DNA of 64,000 bases from Paenibacillus herberti (GCF_002233675.1 NZ_NMUQ01000001.1:1766675-1830674), one strand, 5' to 3'. Positions 41,950-52,567 are shown, numbered from the stretch's first letter. Made by a program: numbers and translations. Notes: generated from the sequence alone by a model not told the origin.

Positions 41950-44900
41950 TTAGTTATTTTTTAATTCCAGCATTCTGATAACCATTGCGACCGCCTCTGC
42001 TCGAGTGGCAGATGTGCCAGGATCAAACTTTCCATCTTCTCTTCCGCTTACAAATCCCGCCTTATATGCAGCGGCGACATAAGGTCTCGCCCATTCCGGT
42101 ATCTGCTTTGCATCGGTAAACATCGTTACTGGCGCCTTAAGCTCAACCTTGATCTCAAGCGCTCTCGTAATCATGACAACCATTTCGAGTCGAGTCATGC
42201 TTTCTCCTGTTCGGAAGGTGTCATCTTCAAATCCGTTAATAATGCCCCTTTGGACCAATTGAGAAACGTATGGTCTGGCCCATTTCGGTATGCTCGCTTG
42301 GTCGGCAAACTCTGGCTCTCCACTTTCCACATCATTCAGTTTCAGTGCTCTTCCTAGCAGAGCTGCAAATTCACCTCGCGTTGTTATTCGGCCCGGCTGG
42401 AATGTGCCGTCAGCAAATCCCTTGACGATATCGAGTTTAACCGCTTTTTGAATGACTTGCGCTGCCCAATGCCCAGCATCCACGTCCGGCCATTCAACCT
42501 TCTCTTCATGCTGCCCTGGCTCATTTCCAGGTTCAGCGCTCGGTGTTGGCGTTGCTGTTGGTATTGGTATTGGTATTGGTATTGGTATTGGTATTGGTAT
42601 TGGTATTGCTGTTGGCGTCGGCGTTGCTGTTGGCGTCGGCGTTGCTGTTGGCGTCGGCGTTGCTGTTGGCGTCGGCGTTGCTGTTGGCGTCGGCGTTGCT
42701 GTTGGCGTCGGCGTTGCTGTCGGCGTCGGTGCATCATTAAGAATGATTTCATTAATCCTAGTCCAACGTGATGCTTCTTCTTTTACAGTAAGACGAACGT
42801 ACTTAACTTGTACTCCGCTAACTTCGACCGTCTGCCTATTTAATTTATCCATCTCTCCTACTGTAACCCAATTTGTTCCATCCATAGAAACTTCAATATC
42901 TGATTTAGCCAGCAGGTCCGTAGTATTCTCTGATATCAGTGTAATTGAATGCAATTGCAGTGGATGGCTTAGTTCTAATTGAATATAATCGCCAATGTTC
43001 TGTGCAGAGCTAATCCAAGTAAACGTATTTAAATCGCCATCAGCAGCATTTTGCCATGCATATTCCGTTTTCCATGGTTGCTTATTTGCAGATACAACAA
43101 TTGTCGGTGTTACGGTTGGCGTTGGTGTCGGTGTTACGGTCGGTGTCGGTGTCGGTGTTGGCGTTGGTGTAGACGTTGGTGTAGGGGCTGGCGTATCATT
43201 AAGAGCTATTTCATTAATCAAAGTCCAACGTGATGCTTCTTCTTTTACAGTAAGACGAACGTACTTAACTTGTACTTGGCTAACGGTGATTGTCTGCCTG
43301 TTTAATTTATCCATTTCTCCTATTTTAGCCCAATTTGTTCCATCCATAGAAACTTCAACATCTGATTTAGCCAGCAGGTCCGTAGTATTAACTGAAGTTA
43401 GTGAAACTGAATGTAATTGCAGCGGATCTCTTAATTCTAATTGAATGTAATCGCCAATGTTCTGAGCAGAGTTAATCCAAGTGAACGTATTTAAATCGCC
43501 ATCAGCAGCATTTTGCCATGAATATTCTGGTTTCCATGGTTGCTTGTTTGCAGTTACAACAATGGTATTACCGGATTCCACTAAACCATCCATAGCAGCT
43601 TGTAACGCAGCCGTTGCAGCTGCCAATTCTTCCGCAGTCTCGCTGGTATCCAAAGCAACTTCGGCAGCTCCAATTGCTACTTGCAGAGCTTCGAAAGAAT
43701 CCACTGTATACTTTCCGTTGGCATTGGGCAACGCCCTAGCTTTTTTCACCAGATCGACCAATCCGGAATTATTGATTATTGGGGAAGTAAACTGGTAGCT
43801 GCCGGATTGAAGCTCATAGACCGCATTGCCATTCTCGTATTTAACAAATGTGACTCCAGCGGACTCCGATGCCTGCTTCCCGCCTTCCAGAACTGCACTC
43901 TCAGAGGCAGCAGGGATGTACAGGGTAGCCGTAGTGTTCGCCGGTACCGTCGCGCTGTACGTAAACATGTCATTGTTGACGTTCCACGAGCTGACAATCC
44001 GTCCGTACACAGAATCGTAGTAGCCTTGAGCCGAAGTCATGACTTTATCCGGATCGGGAGTAGGCTGCAAAATGAAATGTTTGAAACCCGGATTATTCTG
44101 ATCGCGCTGTATACCCAGCGAATACGCCATCATCCATTGACCGACAGCCCCGAAGGAATAATGGTTGAATGAGTTCATATTATTGTAGCGGCCGAAACCA
44201 TTTTCTTTTGTATATGAATCCAATCGCTCCCAAATCGTGGTTGCGCCTTGTTTTACGGAATACAACCAAGACGGATAAGAGGTTTGCTGCAGTTGACGAT
44301 AGGCTAAATCGCTATGTCCTCCGTCTGATAGCGCTTTGCTGATCCACGCTGTTCCGATAAAACCGGTCATCAAAGAATAGTCGGGAAGTAGTGCCTTATT
44401 GTCATCGATATTTTGACGCGTTACCGTATTTGCGAGATTTTCATTCATGACAGCAATGTTCTCATCACTGAAGGCTCCAAGAGCTAATGGAACGGCATAG
44501 GAAGTTTGTGTATCCATAAGCGTACCGTCGGATCTGACCGTTTTTTTGACAGGTTTGTTATCGACATTCACGACTTTCACGAATGTGTTATTAAAGTAAT
44601 TCTTTCGTTCGTTGTATGAGGCCCAATATTTTGCAGCATCTTGCGATTGACCGAGAACTTCCGCGGTTTTAGCCATGATCCACAGATCGTAAACGTGATA
44701 GGCTGTCGTCAGAAATATCGGTTCATTCTGTTCGTATTGAGGACTAAGCCAGTCACCCAGCCTCGCATCATAAGGGTAATTGGTACTTAAGTAATCCATG
44801 TATTTCTTCATAGAATCGTAATGCTGTCTCAAAACAGCTACATTGCCATATTGTTGATATACTTCCCAAGGTATGGTAATGCCCGCACTTCCCCACAGAA

Positions 44901-47373
44901 TTCCACCGAAGCCGTTTTGGCCTGGTGTAGCGTCTTTGAATCTGCCACTCGAATCCTGGGAATCGCGCAAAGCCAACAATTGACGAGTAAGGAATTGGTC
45001 CGCATCCGTAATATAGGTACCTGTTCTCGAAAACACCGAAATGTCGCCGGACCAAGCCATGCGCTCATTGCGCTGCGGGGAGTCCGTAGGAATGCTAAGG
45101 AAGTTTCCGCGAGTGGACCAGTTAATATTTTGCCACAGCCTGTTCACTTCACTATTTGATGATTCATAATGAGAAGCTTCATTTTTCATAGAGCTGATAA
45201 CCAGTCCCTGCACGGCATCTACCGGCAACGGTTCATCAATACCCGTTATCTCAATATAACGATAGCCATGAAAGGTAAATCGCGGCTGTATAACTTCATC
45301 TCCACCCTTGAGAATGTAAGTATCCTGGGCATGGGCAGCCCGAATATTTTCCAACATGATCATGCCGACGTTTGCCCCGTATTGCGGCAGGTTCGGATAA
45401 AGCACCTCAGCATAGCGCATCGTGATTTTCTGACCGGCGATACCGTTCTTAATCGTGATTTTAGGTACACCCGCCATATTCTGTCCCATATCATACACAT
45501 AGACCTTTTGGCCGGGGCGAACGTCCGTTACGCTTTTCGCTGTAAGCGTTTCCACAATACTTGCGTTATCGCCAATTTGACCGATCATCTTCATGTTGTT
45601 ATAAAGTAAAGGCCACTCCACAAAGGCATTCGTGCTGTCCAGCTTTACCTCGAACGCGCTCTTCCAGTTGCTGTCGTCATATCCCGCCGTGCTCCAACCG
45701 TTGATTGCCGCTTCTTTAGTTGCATCATAGTTCTCACCTTGGAAGAAGCTGCCGTATTGGATGGGTCCGTCATTATAGTATTTCCATTCGGTGGGATTTG
45801 TTGTAATGACTTTGGTCGATCCGTCGCTATACGTGATAACCAGCTTAGCCACAAGCGATTGACGGTCGCCATAATAGTTCCAGTTGTTCCCGATATAGGA
45901 GAAATTGCCGCTCCACCAGCCTTCACCCAGCCAAGCTCCTATTGCATTATCTCCTCCGGAATGGATCATATCTGTAACGTCATAGGTTTGATACATATGA
46001 GTCACATTGTACTGGGTATGACCCGGGTTGAAATAGTCTTCACCTACACGTTTGCCGTTAATATACATTTCATATACACCACGGGCTGTAACATATAGGC
46101 GGGCTTTTTCAATCTCCTTGTTGTCGGCAGCAAACTCTGTTCGCATCATGGGAACCGAATTTCGGCTTGGGTCTGCCACGGCAAAAATACCACTGGCCCC
46201 ACCGTCAAGAACATAGGCATCATTTACCACCTTGAATCCTGAATTCGCATTATCCACAAATCCGCTGTAAACGCCGTCGTATGGGATCATTTGACTCAGA
46301 TTCTCTTTAAACAGCGTACTAGAAGGTTTTCGATAATTGTACACTTCGAGGTTAGAGAAGGAGGCCTTTTGCCCTGCATCCATCTTAAAACCGATATCGG
46401 CTAACATCGGGAAGCTGATAAAATCGCCGCTTGCACCCAAAGGATTGAGTTTTGCGCTCATGATTCGGTTACTTTCACCTGTTCCATTTACATATATCAT
46501 GCATTGCTCAAGGTTTTCCTCTAAATAAAAGTTGTGTGCGTTATATTTGTTATCCTTGTTGATTAACGTCAATGGAATAGTGCCCGTACTAATCGGAGTA
46601 TCCGACTTATCGCCAGGAGCATAGCCCACTCGATAAATATTGAACTTAGCTAGACCTTGAGCAGAGCCATCTACCGCCGAAATATCAAGTTCGAATTTAA
46701 GATAGCTTTGATTTTTTCCGCTCTGGATATTGTAAATATTCTTATTTTTGTCCATCAAACGGCTATCATTTGCGCCAAGTACAAAGCCTGCTTTTGTACT
46801 GTTCGAATCGCTGTCCAGCTTCATGCTGTATTTCACCTTAAATACGGACAGGGAGTGTGAAAATAGCACCATATCATCCTGACTGCCGCCAATCCAGGTT
46901 GCGCCATTCCATGCTGAAAGTTCTGGATTCATCAGACCTGTTTCAAACCATGAAGCTCCCGTAGCGGAATCTCCGTTTTGATCCCAAACGGTAACCGTCC
47001 AACTGTACTTGGTTGCTGCCCGTAAAACTTCACCCACGTAAGAAATACCAACTGAGCCACCACTTGCGACCTTATCTGAGTCCCAAACCACTTTATCTTC
47101 GGGATCCTTGACGACGATCTGGTAAGCGGTCTGTGTGTACCCGCGTGCATCGGATGAAACCGCCATTTGCCAGCTAAAGTTTGGCTTGTCCACATCGATT
47201 CCGAGCGGTGTTGCGGTTGATTCGACCTTGAGATTGGTAATCGTAACAGCTGAAACGGATGCTGCCAAAGATACTGGACTATAGATGCTGGACACCGAGC
47301 CTGCCATCAGGACCATAACAAGAGAAGCCATACTCAACTTGCGTTTGGCATTCGTTAAGGATAAAAAACTCAT
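41950..47373 (-). CDS. Secreted, surface-layer-anchored GH78 alpha-L-rhamnosidase
   Basis: About 1807 residues. Order: signal peptide (1-38); N-terminal beta domains; GH78 catalytic region (about 700-1190) with [14 protein letters not shown], the acid region, and [18 protein letters not shown] then [14 protein letters not shown]; a helical FIVAR-like stretch; two near-identical F5/8-type (discoidin) carbohydrate-binding domains; a Thr-Pro-rich linker; three SLH domains at the C-terminus ([20 protein letters not shown] onward). It removes rhamnose from plant or bacterial polysaccharides while held to the cell wall. The ATG at 47373 has AAGGA upstream. It is alone in its operon. Confidence 0.93.
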   Translation of the reverse strand: MSFLSLTNAKRKLSMASLVMVLMAGSVSSIYSPVSLAASVSAVTITNLKVESTATPLGIDVDKPNFSWQMAVSSDARGYTQTAYQIVVKDPEDKVVWDSDKVASGGSVGISYVGEVLRAATKYSWTVTVWDQNGDSATGASWFETGLMNPELSAWNGATWIGGSQDDMVLFSHSLSVFKVKYSMKLDSDSNSTKAGFVLGANDSRLMDKNKNIYNIQSGKNQSYLKFELDISAVDGSAQGLAKFNIYRVGYAPGDKSDTPISTGTIPLTLINKDNKYNAHNFYLEENLEQCMIYVNGTGESNRIMSAKLNPLGASGDFISFPMLADIGFKMDAGQKASFSNLEVYNYRKPSSTLFKENLSQMIPYDGVYSGFVDNANSGFKVVNDAYVLDGGASGIFAVADPSRNSVPMMRTEFAADNKEIEKARLYVTARGVYEMYINGKRVGEDYFNPGHTQYNVTHMYQTYDVTDMIHSGGDNAIGAWLGEGWWSGNFSYIGNNWNYYGDRQSLVAKLVITYSDGSTKVITTNPTEWKYYNDGPIQYGSFFQGENYDATKEAAINGWSTAGYDDSNWKSAFEVKLDSTNAFVEWPLLYNNMKMIGQIGDNASIVETLTAKSVTDVRPGQKVYVYDMGQNMAGVPKITIKNGIAGQKITMRYAEVLYPNLPQYGANVGMIMLENIRAAHAQDTYILKGGDEVIQPRFTFHGYRYIEITGIDEPLPVDAVQGLVISSMKNEASHYESSNSEVNRLWQNINWSTRGNFLSIPTDSPQRNERMAWSGDISVFSRTGTYITDADQFLTRQLLALRDSQDSSGRFKDATPGQNGFGGILWGSAGITIPWEVYQQYGNVAVLRQHYDSMKKYMDYLSTNYPYDARLGDWLSPQYEQNEPIFLTTAYHVYDLWIMAKTAEVLGQSQDAAKYWASYNERKNYFNNTFVKVVNVDNKPVKKTVRSDGTLMDTQTSYAVPLALGAFSDENIAVMNENLANTVTRQNIDDNKALLPDYSLMTGFIGTAWISKALSDGGHSDLAYRQLQQTSYPSWLYSVKQGATTIWERLDSYTKENGFGRYNNMNSFNHYSFGAVGQWMMAYSLGIQRDQNNPGFKHFILQPTPDPDKVMTSAQGYYDSVYGRIVSSWNVNNDMFTYSATVPANTTATLYIPAASESAVLEGGKQASESAGVTFVKYENGNAVYELQSGSYQFTSPIINNSGLVDLVKKARALPNANGKYTVDSFEALQVAIGAAEVALDTSETAEELAAATAALQAAMDGLVESGNTIVVTANKQPWKPEYSWQNAADGDLNTFTWINSAQNIGDYIQLELRDPLQLHSVSLTSVNTTDLLAKSDVEVSMDGTNWAKIGEMDKLNRQTITVSQVQVKYVRLTVKEEASRWTLINEIALNDTPAPTPTSTPTPTPTPTPTVTPTPTPTVTPTIVVSANKQPWKTEYAWQNAADGDLNTFTWISSAQNIGDYIQLELSHPLQLHSITLISENTTDLLAKSDIEVSMDGTNWVTVGEMDKLNRQTVEVSGVQVKYVRLTVKEEASRWTRINEIILNDAPTPTATPTPTATPTPTATPTPTATPTPTATPTPTATPTPTAIPIPIPIPIPIPIPIPTATPTPSAEPGNEPGQHEEKVEWPDVDAGHWAAQVIQKAVKLDIVKGFADGTFQPGRITTRGEFAALLGRALKLNDVESGEPEFADQASIPKWARPYVSQLVQRGIINGFEDDTFRTGESMTRLEMVVMITRALEIKVELKAPVTMFTDAKQIPEWARPYVAAAYKAGFVSGREDGKFDPGTSATRAEAVAMVIRMLELKNN
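42560..42733. repeat. In-frame microsatellites in the rhamnosidase linker
   Basis: Eight copies of the 6-bp unit GGTATT (42560-42607) encode Ile-Pro repeats, followed by seven copies (six identical) of an 18-bp unit (42608-42733) encoding Ala-Thr-Pro-Thr-Pro-Thr. Both unit lengths are multiples of three, so slippage changes linker length without breaking the frame. Confidence 0.95.
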
Positions 47374-47407
47374 AGGATCATCCTTCTCTCTTCCTTTTTG
47401 TATATGT

Positions 47408-47454
47408 ATCATATCGAGAATAACCCGTTACTTGAAGGAGACAAATGTTACTTG
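47408..47454 (-). promoter_or_regulatory. Rhamnosidase promoter with CAAGTAAC direct repeats
   Basis: TTCAAG (47436-47431) and TATGAT (47413-47408) are separated by 17 nt. CAAGTAAC occurs twice in direct order (47454-47447 and 47434-47427), exactly 20 bp apart, the nearer one overlapping the -35. Such spacing fits an AraC-type activator, expected for plant-sugar genes. No such regulator is in the island. Confidence 0.5.
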
Positions 47455-47794
47455 AGGGGTGACCATCTTGACAATAAATAAACCTGAATGCGGTAGTCCG
47501 TCCCGGTAGTACGCATTCTTCCACCAGTGCCATCGATTTCCTGAAGTAAACCTTCGAACGGCTCGATGAACGACATGTGGAGTATGTCCAGTTCAACGAC
47601 AGTTTTGGCGGCGAGGATAGCCCACGGGAAAAGAGAAGAAATTTCTTCCTCAGAACTGCTAGTTTTTATATTGCAGGGGTGCGCGCCTAGGTGCTATAAT
47701 CATCCCTGTGCCAAACGGAAGCCATTATCGTACGAATTTTCGTTGGAACTGGCGTTACATAAGTGTTTTAAGAGTTTGGTTGAGTTTTTAACGT
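47455..47794. other. Gap between the rhamnosidase promoter and tRNA-Pro, with an ORF tail
   Basis: A minus-strand frame, open for about 60 codons and ending at the stop 47448, reads coherently (TVVELDILHMSFIEPFEGLL, later GRMRTTGTDYRIQVYLLSRW) but has no start or ribosome site. It could be the tail of a deleted gene cut off at the island edge. Nothing else is clear. Confidence 0.35.
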
Positions 47795-47871
47795 CGGGGT
47801 ATGGCGCAGCCTGGTAGCGCGCACCCTTGGGGTGGGTGAGGTCGCAGGTTCAAATCCTGTTACTCCGACCA
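47795..47871 (+). tRNA. tRNA-Pro (anticodon GGG)
   Basis: A 77-nt cloverleaf: acceptor CGGGGTA/TACTCCG, D arm with GCGC pairs, anticodon stem CACCC/GGGTG with loop TTGGGGT (anticodon GGG, reading CCC/CCU), T arm CAGG TTCAAAT CCTG, and an encoded CCA. It is the intact partner of the 3' fragment at 40113-40158, in opposite orientation, and marks the right edge of the accessory island. Confidence 0.95.
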
Positions 47872-48041
47872 TAGATAACATACCAGGGCTACAGCAGTTT
47901 CTAAGTTTTAAAAGTTGTAGTCTACATAAACCAGATTTCAACCCAAATGGACCATTTCTCAGATGTACTAAATTACATTTGAAGGGGTGGTCTTTTTGTT
48001 GCTGAAATTTGCCGGTAGAAGTCCTCCGTTAAAACAAAAAA

Positions 48042-48064
48042 CGCCCGAATGTAAACATTCGGAC
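48042..48064 (-). terminator. Intrinsic terminator after hbs
   Basis: On the minus strand CGTCCGAATG pairs with CATTCGGGCG over TTTA and is followed by TTTTTTG. Confidence 0.85.
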
Positions 48065-48083
48065 GCGCGCCAGCTGGGCTGGA

Positions 48084-48359
48084 CTAGTTGGATACAAGGT
48101 CCTTGAGGGACTTGCCTGGTTTGAAAGCAGGCGTTTTGCTGGCAGGAATATCGATCTCCACACCAGTTTGGGGATTGCGGCCTTTACGAGCTTGGCGCTC
48201 GCGTACTTCGAAGTTGCCAAAGCCTACGAGTTGTACCTTATCGCCCGATTGAAGAGCGTCGGAGATGGCTTCGAACACGGCGTCTACCGCCTTCGTTGCA
48301 TCCTTCTTGGACAGCTCAGTCACTTCAGTTACTTTGTTAATCAGATCGGTCTTGTTCAA
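48084..48359 (-). CDS. hbs: DNA-binding protein HU
   Basis: A histone-like nucleoid protein of 91 residues, with [29 protein letters not shown] and a C-terminal basic part. A TTG start at 48359 is chosen: AGGAGG lies 8 nt upstream and the product then begins (M)NKTDL like all HU proteins. A GTG three codons earlier touches the ribosome site. In Bacillus hbs is next to folE-mtrB; here the rhamnosidase island lies between hbs and mtrB. Confidence 0.95.
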   Translation of the reverse strand: MNKTDLINKVTEVTELSKKDATKAVDAVFEAISDALQSGDKVQLVGFGNFEVRERQARKGRNPQTGVEIDIPASKTPAFKPGKSLKDLVSN

Positions 48360-48536
48360 TGAACTCACCTCCTGTAATTTCTCACCTTATCACATGGTTT
48401 AACCGTTTCCTGCAAAAATATACCTGTTCAGGCGGAACAAACTTATACTAATACAGTAGCACCCGGAATACAAGACTATTTTTAGCGGCTTACAGAGGCA
48501 ATTCGCATGCCCCAAGCGCGTCCTATAGCCCCTTTT

Positions 48537-49523
48537 TCAGGCCTTTCTGCGATTGAGATGGATGAACGTAATAGCCAGTGCCAGCACTAGTACTCCACCC
48601 TTGATGAAGTCATTGGAATAGTAGGGAACATTCATCATGGTGAGGCCGTTCAGCAGCACGCCGATCAGCACCGCCCCGAAAAAGGTACCTACGATGTTCG
48701 GACGTCCAGCGCCGAGCACGGAGTAACCGACAAACACAGCGGCGACCGCCTCCATCAGGATCGGCGCACCAGCTCCGGACTGACCGCTGCCAGTACGGGC
48801 TGCGAACAGTAGGCCGCCCACGGCGGCGAATAAGCCCGACAGCACATAAGCGGCGGTACGGATTCGCTTAACCCTTACGCCGGATAGGCGAGCAGCCTCT
48901 TCATTGCCTCCGGTCATCTCCATCTGACGGCCGGTTCGGGTATATTTGAAAAAGATAAATACGAGAATGAACGCCAGCACCATCATCACGACGGGCACAG
49001 GCATACCTAGCAACTCGCCTTGACCAAGCCAGAGGAACGCCGGAGAGATCGAGCCTGGAGCGGAAGAACCGTCCGGCATCACCATATTGCTGTAGACCGA
49101 ATTGCCTTTTGTGAAAATTTGCTGTAAGCCGGAGACGACGTACATCATCGCGAGTGTCGCCAGCAGGTCCGGGATGCGTACACGGACGATCAACAGTGAA
49201 TTGATCAGACCAACTGCCGCCCCGACGAGCAGCGAACCGATGATGACAACGGCAAGCGGCATCTCGTACCATACCATCAGTGCGGTGGAGAAGGCGATGA
49301 CCATCGACACCGTAGAGCCCACGGACAGATCGAAACCGTCAACCGACAACGAGAAGGTCACCCCAATGGCGACGAAGGCTGTGATCGAGATCGATCTTAA
49401 AATGGAAGCCAAGTTGTCATAGGTGAAAAAATGCTCGTCCCAAAACGAGAAGAAAATAATGACTAACCCAATGACGAGCAGCGAGCCGTATTTAAAAATA
49501 AATTCAGTTAACCTGGAATTCAT
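48537..49523 (-). CDS. Sugar ABC transporter permease (RbsC/YtfT type)
   Basis: The membrane subunit of a type II simple-sugar importer. 328 residues with about eight to ten helices, VDGFDLSVGSTVSMV and the ATPase-contact EEAARLSGVRVKRIRTAAYVL. It comes last in the operon; its ATG overlaps the ATPase stop (ATGA). The transported sugar cannot be read from the sequence. Confidence 0.9.
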   Translation of the reverse strand: MNSRLTEFIFKYGSLLVIGLVIIFFSFWDEHFFTYDNLASILRSISITAFVAIGVTFSLSVDGFDLSVGSTVSMVIAFSTALMVWYEMPLAVVIIGSLLVGAAVGLINSLLIVRVRIPDLLATLAMMYVVSGLQQIFTKGNSVYSNMVMPDGSSAPGSISPAFLWLGQGELLGMPVPVVMMVLAFILVFIFFKYTRTGRQMEMTGGNEEAARLSGVRVKRIRTAAYVLSGLFAAVGGLLFAARTGSGQSGAGAPILMEAVAAVFVGYSVLGAGRPNIVGTFFGAVLIGVLLNGLTMMNVPYYSNDFIKGGVLVLALAITFIHLNRRKA

Positions 49524-51037
49524 GCGACTCCTCCCCTTCCTCCGCTGGCATGGATCAGCAGTTCCTCCTGCGAGACTTCGCCTCGCTGGAATTCGCGCAC
49601 AATAGCTCCATCGTACATAACCAGAATCCGGTCGGCAATGCCGATCGCCTCCTGGAATTCGCAGGTCAAGTAAAGCACCGCTTTGCCCTGCTGCGCCAGC
49701 GATCCTATTACTCGAAAAATATCGCTTTTCGCGCCAATATCAACACCTTTGGTCGGCTCGTCAAATAGATAGACGGATGCATCTGTCGGCACCCACTTGC
49801 CAATGCTGACTTTCTGCTGGTTGCCGCCGCTTAACGTCGAAACCATTTGTCCTAGACCGGATGTTTTGATGCCAAGGCGCTCGATAATCCCGGTGGCGCT
49901 GGATTCCTCGCGCTTCCTCGATAGCAGTCCGCCACGCGTCAGCTTGCGCAGCGTTGGCAAAGTGAGGTTCCTCAGCACATTGTCGCTGGCGATAATGCCC
50001 TGACGGCGGCGCTCCTCCGGTACGAGCACGATCCCGCCGCGGACTGCATCTGCGGGCTGGCTCGCCTTGATGCGGCGTCCTGCTACCGACACGCTGCCGT
50101 CCGTTACAGCATCCGCGCCAAAAATGGCTCGCGACAGCTCAGTCTTGCCGGCTCCAACGAGCCCGACAACAGCAGTAATCTCGCCTTTACGAACCTGCAG
50201 ATCAACTCCGTTGACCCTGCTGCCGCTGCGCAGCCCTTTTACATCGAGAAGAACGTCGCTGATCTCCGCTTCAAGCTTCGGGTACTCATCCTCGAAGCGC
50301 CGGCCAAGCATCGCCAAAGCTACGTCATCCGCATCTGTCTCCTCGACAGACTTGGTCCAAATGCGGCTTCCATCTCTCATCACCGTCACCTGGCTGCATA
50401 ACCGGAACACCTCGGGAAGCCGATGTGTAATGAACACAACGCCGATCCCATCCTGCCGCAGCCCCTCCATTACACGGAAGAGCCGCTCCGTTTCCTCGAG
50501 GCTGAGCGGAGCCGTCGGCTCGTCAAGTACAACGAAGCGAGCTTGCTCCGTGAGCAGACGCGCAATAAGGACGAGTTGCTTCTCTGCCAGCGTCAGATCG
50601 CCAGCAGGCTTGTGAAGCGGAATATCCGCTCCCAGCCTCTTCAGCGTCTCTGCCGCTTCCCGGTGCAACTGCTTCCAATCCACCCAGATGCTGCCACCAG
50701 CTGCAGAATGGCGATCCAGCATGATGTTCTCCGCCACACTCAGACGGGGCACAAGCGCTGTATCGACCTCCTGATAGACGCAGTGGATGCCGAGAGCCTT
50801 AGCTTCTTTGGGACTGCCGATACGGACCCTCTGCTCGTCTAGCTCGATTATGCCTTCATCCGCGGAGTAGGCGCCGGACAAAATCTTAATAAGCGTACTT
50901 TTGCCGGCGCCATTCGCTCCAAGCAAAGCGTGGATCTCTCCGCCCCTCAGCTCAAGATCCACTCCAAGCAGCGCCGGCACGCCGGAAAATGACTTCCGAA
51001 CGCCAGCCAGCTTCAAGCGAGCAAGCTGCTGCTCCAT
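49520..51037 (-). CDS. Sugar ABC transporter ATP-binding protein (RbsA type, two ABC domains)
   Basis: About 505 residues carrying two fused ABC domains. Domain 1 has Walker A GANGAGKST, signature LTLAEKQ and Walker B FVVLDEP. Domain 2 has a degenerate Walker A (GLVGAGKTE), signature LSGGNQQK and VYLFDEP, the normal asymmetry of RbsA/MglA proteins. It powers uptake with the permease and binding protein. The ATG at 51037 follows GGGAGGG. A strong hairpin separates it from the binding-protein gene. Confidence 0.92.
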   Translation of the reverse strand: MEQQLARLKLAGVRKSFSGVPALLGVDLELRGGEIHALLGANGAGKSTLIKILSGAYSADEGIIELDEQRVRIGSPKEAKALGIHCVYQEVDTALVPRLSVAENIMLDRHSAAGGSIWVDWKQLHREAAETLKRLGADIPLHKPAGDLTLAEKQLVLIARLLTEQARFVVLDEPTAPLSLEETERLFRVMEGLRQDGIGVVFITHRLPEVFRLCSQVTVMRDGSRIWTKSVEETDADDVALAMLGRRFEDEYPKLEAEISDVLLDVKGLRSGSRVNGVDLQVRKGEITAVVGLVGAGKTELSRAIFGADAVTDGSVSVAGRRIKASQPADAVRGGIVLVPEERRRQGIIASDNVLRNLTLPTLRKLTRGGLLSRKREESSATGIIERLGIKTSGLGQMVSTLSGGNQQKVSIGKWVPTDASVYLFDEPTKGVDIGAKSDIFRVIGSLAQQGKAVLYLTCEFQEAIGIADRILVMYDGAIVREFQRGEVSQEELLIHASGGRGGVA

Positions 51038-51060
51038 CCTTTTCCCTCCCATTGTCAAGC

Positions 51061-51091
51061 AAGCGGAGGTGGCCAACGGCCACCTCCGCTT
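51061..51091 (-). other. Strong intercistronic hairpin in the ABC operon
   Basis: A perfect 14-bp stem (AAGCGGAGGTGGCC) with a 3-nt loop lies between the binding-protein stop and the ATPase start, without a T-run. It probably stabilises the upstream message and lowers ATPase/permease expression, giving excess binding protein. Confidence 0.75.
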
Positions 51092-51107
51092 GCTTGTTGA
51101 TTATTGA

Positions 51108-52214
51108 CTACTTGTCGGTCCGGCCCATCCAGTCGGCGATGCCTTGCTCGCTTTTGCCCCAACCCTCGACGTATTGGCCAAGCTCCGTTGTATTGATTTG
51201 TTTATCCTTCGGCAACGCCTCGCGTTTCACGAGTACCGCATCCAGCACGACCTTAGCTTCCGTCTCGTCGCCATGCAGCTTCTGGTACAAGTAACGCGCC
51301 TGAACGCGTCCGATATCTTTCGGGTCTACCGCAATAGAAGCGACCCATGGGGAATTCTCTTTTTGGATCATTTGCAAATCCTCGTCACTCATATCGATGC
51401 CATATACTTTAATCTCAGTACGCCCAGCTTGCTCGATCGCACGAGTCGCGCCCTTGGCAAATTCATCCCATGAAGCCCAAACGGCTGAAATATCACCTTT
51501 ATTCGGATATTGCTTGAGAATCGCTTCCATCTGGTTCTGAGTATCCAGAGCAGGCTTCTCAGCCGTGCCGAAGTGAGCGATCTCCTTAATATCAGGGTTG
51601 GCGTCCATGAACGCCTTGTACGAAATTTGACGGCGCTCCATCGGAGCGAAGCCGGCCACCCACACTTTGACGATATTGCCTTTGCCGCCGATATCAGCTT
51701 TCATTTGCTCCAGCAGCGTTTTGGACATGGCCTCATCACTTTGCTGCAGCACCGTTACACCAGGAACTTGGAGGTTAGCATCAAAAGCAACTACCGGAAT
51801 TCCTTTCTCGACAGCCTTCTTCACGCCTGCCTCAAGCGCCTCTGCCGTACCGTGGTCGGTCAGAATGCCGTCGAAGCCGCCGTTGACCGCAGCATCCAGC
51901 TTGGAGGCCATATCCGCGAGATTGTTACCCGCAGCCTGCACCTGAAGCGTACCGCCGAGACTTTCAACCTGCTCCTTAACGCCTGCCACATACTGAGCTG
52001 AGAAGGCTCCTTCGTTGAACTGCATAATGAGTGCGATTTTTTTGCCTTTCAGATTATCATTGCCCTCGCCGAGCGTAGCCAGAATCGCATTGGACTTAAC
52101 AGCTCCGCCATCATTATTAGCCGGTTCGGCTCCTCCACCATTGTTGCTGCAAGCCGCAGTTACAAACAATGCTGCCGCTGCAAGCGTCATCAAAGACTTT
52201 TTGCCCCACTTCAT
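51108..52214 (-). CDS. Sugar ABC transporter substrate-binding lipoprotein
   Basis: About 368 residues. The N-terminal signal has the lipobox VTAAC (Cys about 22), then a Gly/Asn-rich linker and a periplasmic-binding fold (KGKKIALIMQFNEGAFSAQYVAGV, DGILTDHGTAEAL, VVAFDANLQVPGV) of the RbsB/YtfQ group. It binds the sugar outside the membrane and feeds the permease. The ATG at 52214 follows AAGGAG. It is first in the three-gene operon, with a promoter at 52275-52302. Confidence 0.9.
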   Translation of the reverse strand: MKWGKKSLMTLAAAALFVTAACSNNGGGAEPANNDGGAVKSNAILATLGEGNDNLKGKKIALIMQFNEGAFSAQYVAGVKEQVESLGGTLQVQAAGNNLADMASKLDAAVNGGFDGILTDHGTAEALEAGVKKAVEKGIPVVAFDANLQVPGVTVLQQSDEAMSKTLLEQMKADIGGKGNIVKVWVAGFAPMERRQISYKAFMDANPDIKEIAHFGTAEKPALDTQNQMEAILKQYPNKGDISAVWASWDEFAKGATRAIEQAGRTEIKVYGIDMSDEDLQMIQKENSPWVASIAVDPKDIGRVQARYLYQKLHGDETEAKVVLDAVLVKREALPKDKQINTTELGQYVEGWGKSEQGIADWMGRTDK

Positions 52215-52274
52215 CTCTAATCTACTCCTTCTGGACCCTTCCCTTATTAAGGGGGTGGACATATAATTAAGTCT

Positions 52275-52302
52275 ATCATAACAGCTTTCCCAATCTAGTC
52301 AA
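52275..52302 (-). promoter_or_regulatory. Promoter of the sugar ABC operon
   Basis: TTGACT (52302-52297) and TATGAT (52280-52275) are 16 nt apart, about 60 nt upstream of the binding-protein start. No cre site was seen at it. Confidence 0.65.
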
Positions 52303-52503
52303 TCGGATTAGTGCGAATTAATGTCGAATATGCTCGAAAAGTATATTTATGTATAAGTATAGAGCTTGTCCTGTGTTATGAAAAGCTTTTTTCATTTTAG
52401 CCTTTTCACGGGCATTAACTTGGAATGAATCAAGGATAGGGTGTGAATATGCGCTCAGATCCCCATTCTTGTTAGGCAAAGCTTCCAAATCACTCAAAAA
52501 TAA

Positions 52504-52548
52504 AACAGCAAAAAGCCGGCTGCCCAGGGCATCCAGCTTTTTGCTGTT
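52504..52548 (-). terminator. Intrinsic terminator after spoIVA
   Basis: On the minus strand AACAGCAAAAAGC and a GGxTGCCC inner stem pair with their complements and are followed by TTTTATTTTTG, 20 nt after the spoIVA stop. Confidence 0.85.
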
Positions 52549-52567
52549 ATTTGTATATTTATTCATT

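Noticed and set aside
41641-41964. Plus-strand ORF of 107 codons
   Set aside because: It is the shadow of the IS5 remnant and the rhamnosidase terminator on the other strand.
42448-42982. Long Trp/Arg-, Gly/Val- and Leu-rich ORFs in several frames
   Set aside because: They are other-frame readings of the 6-bp and 18-bp repeats inside the rhamnosidase gene.
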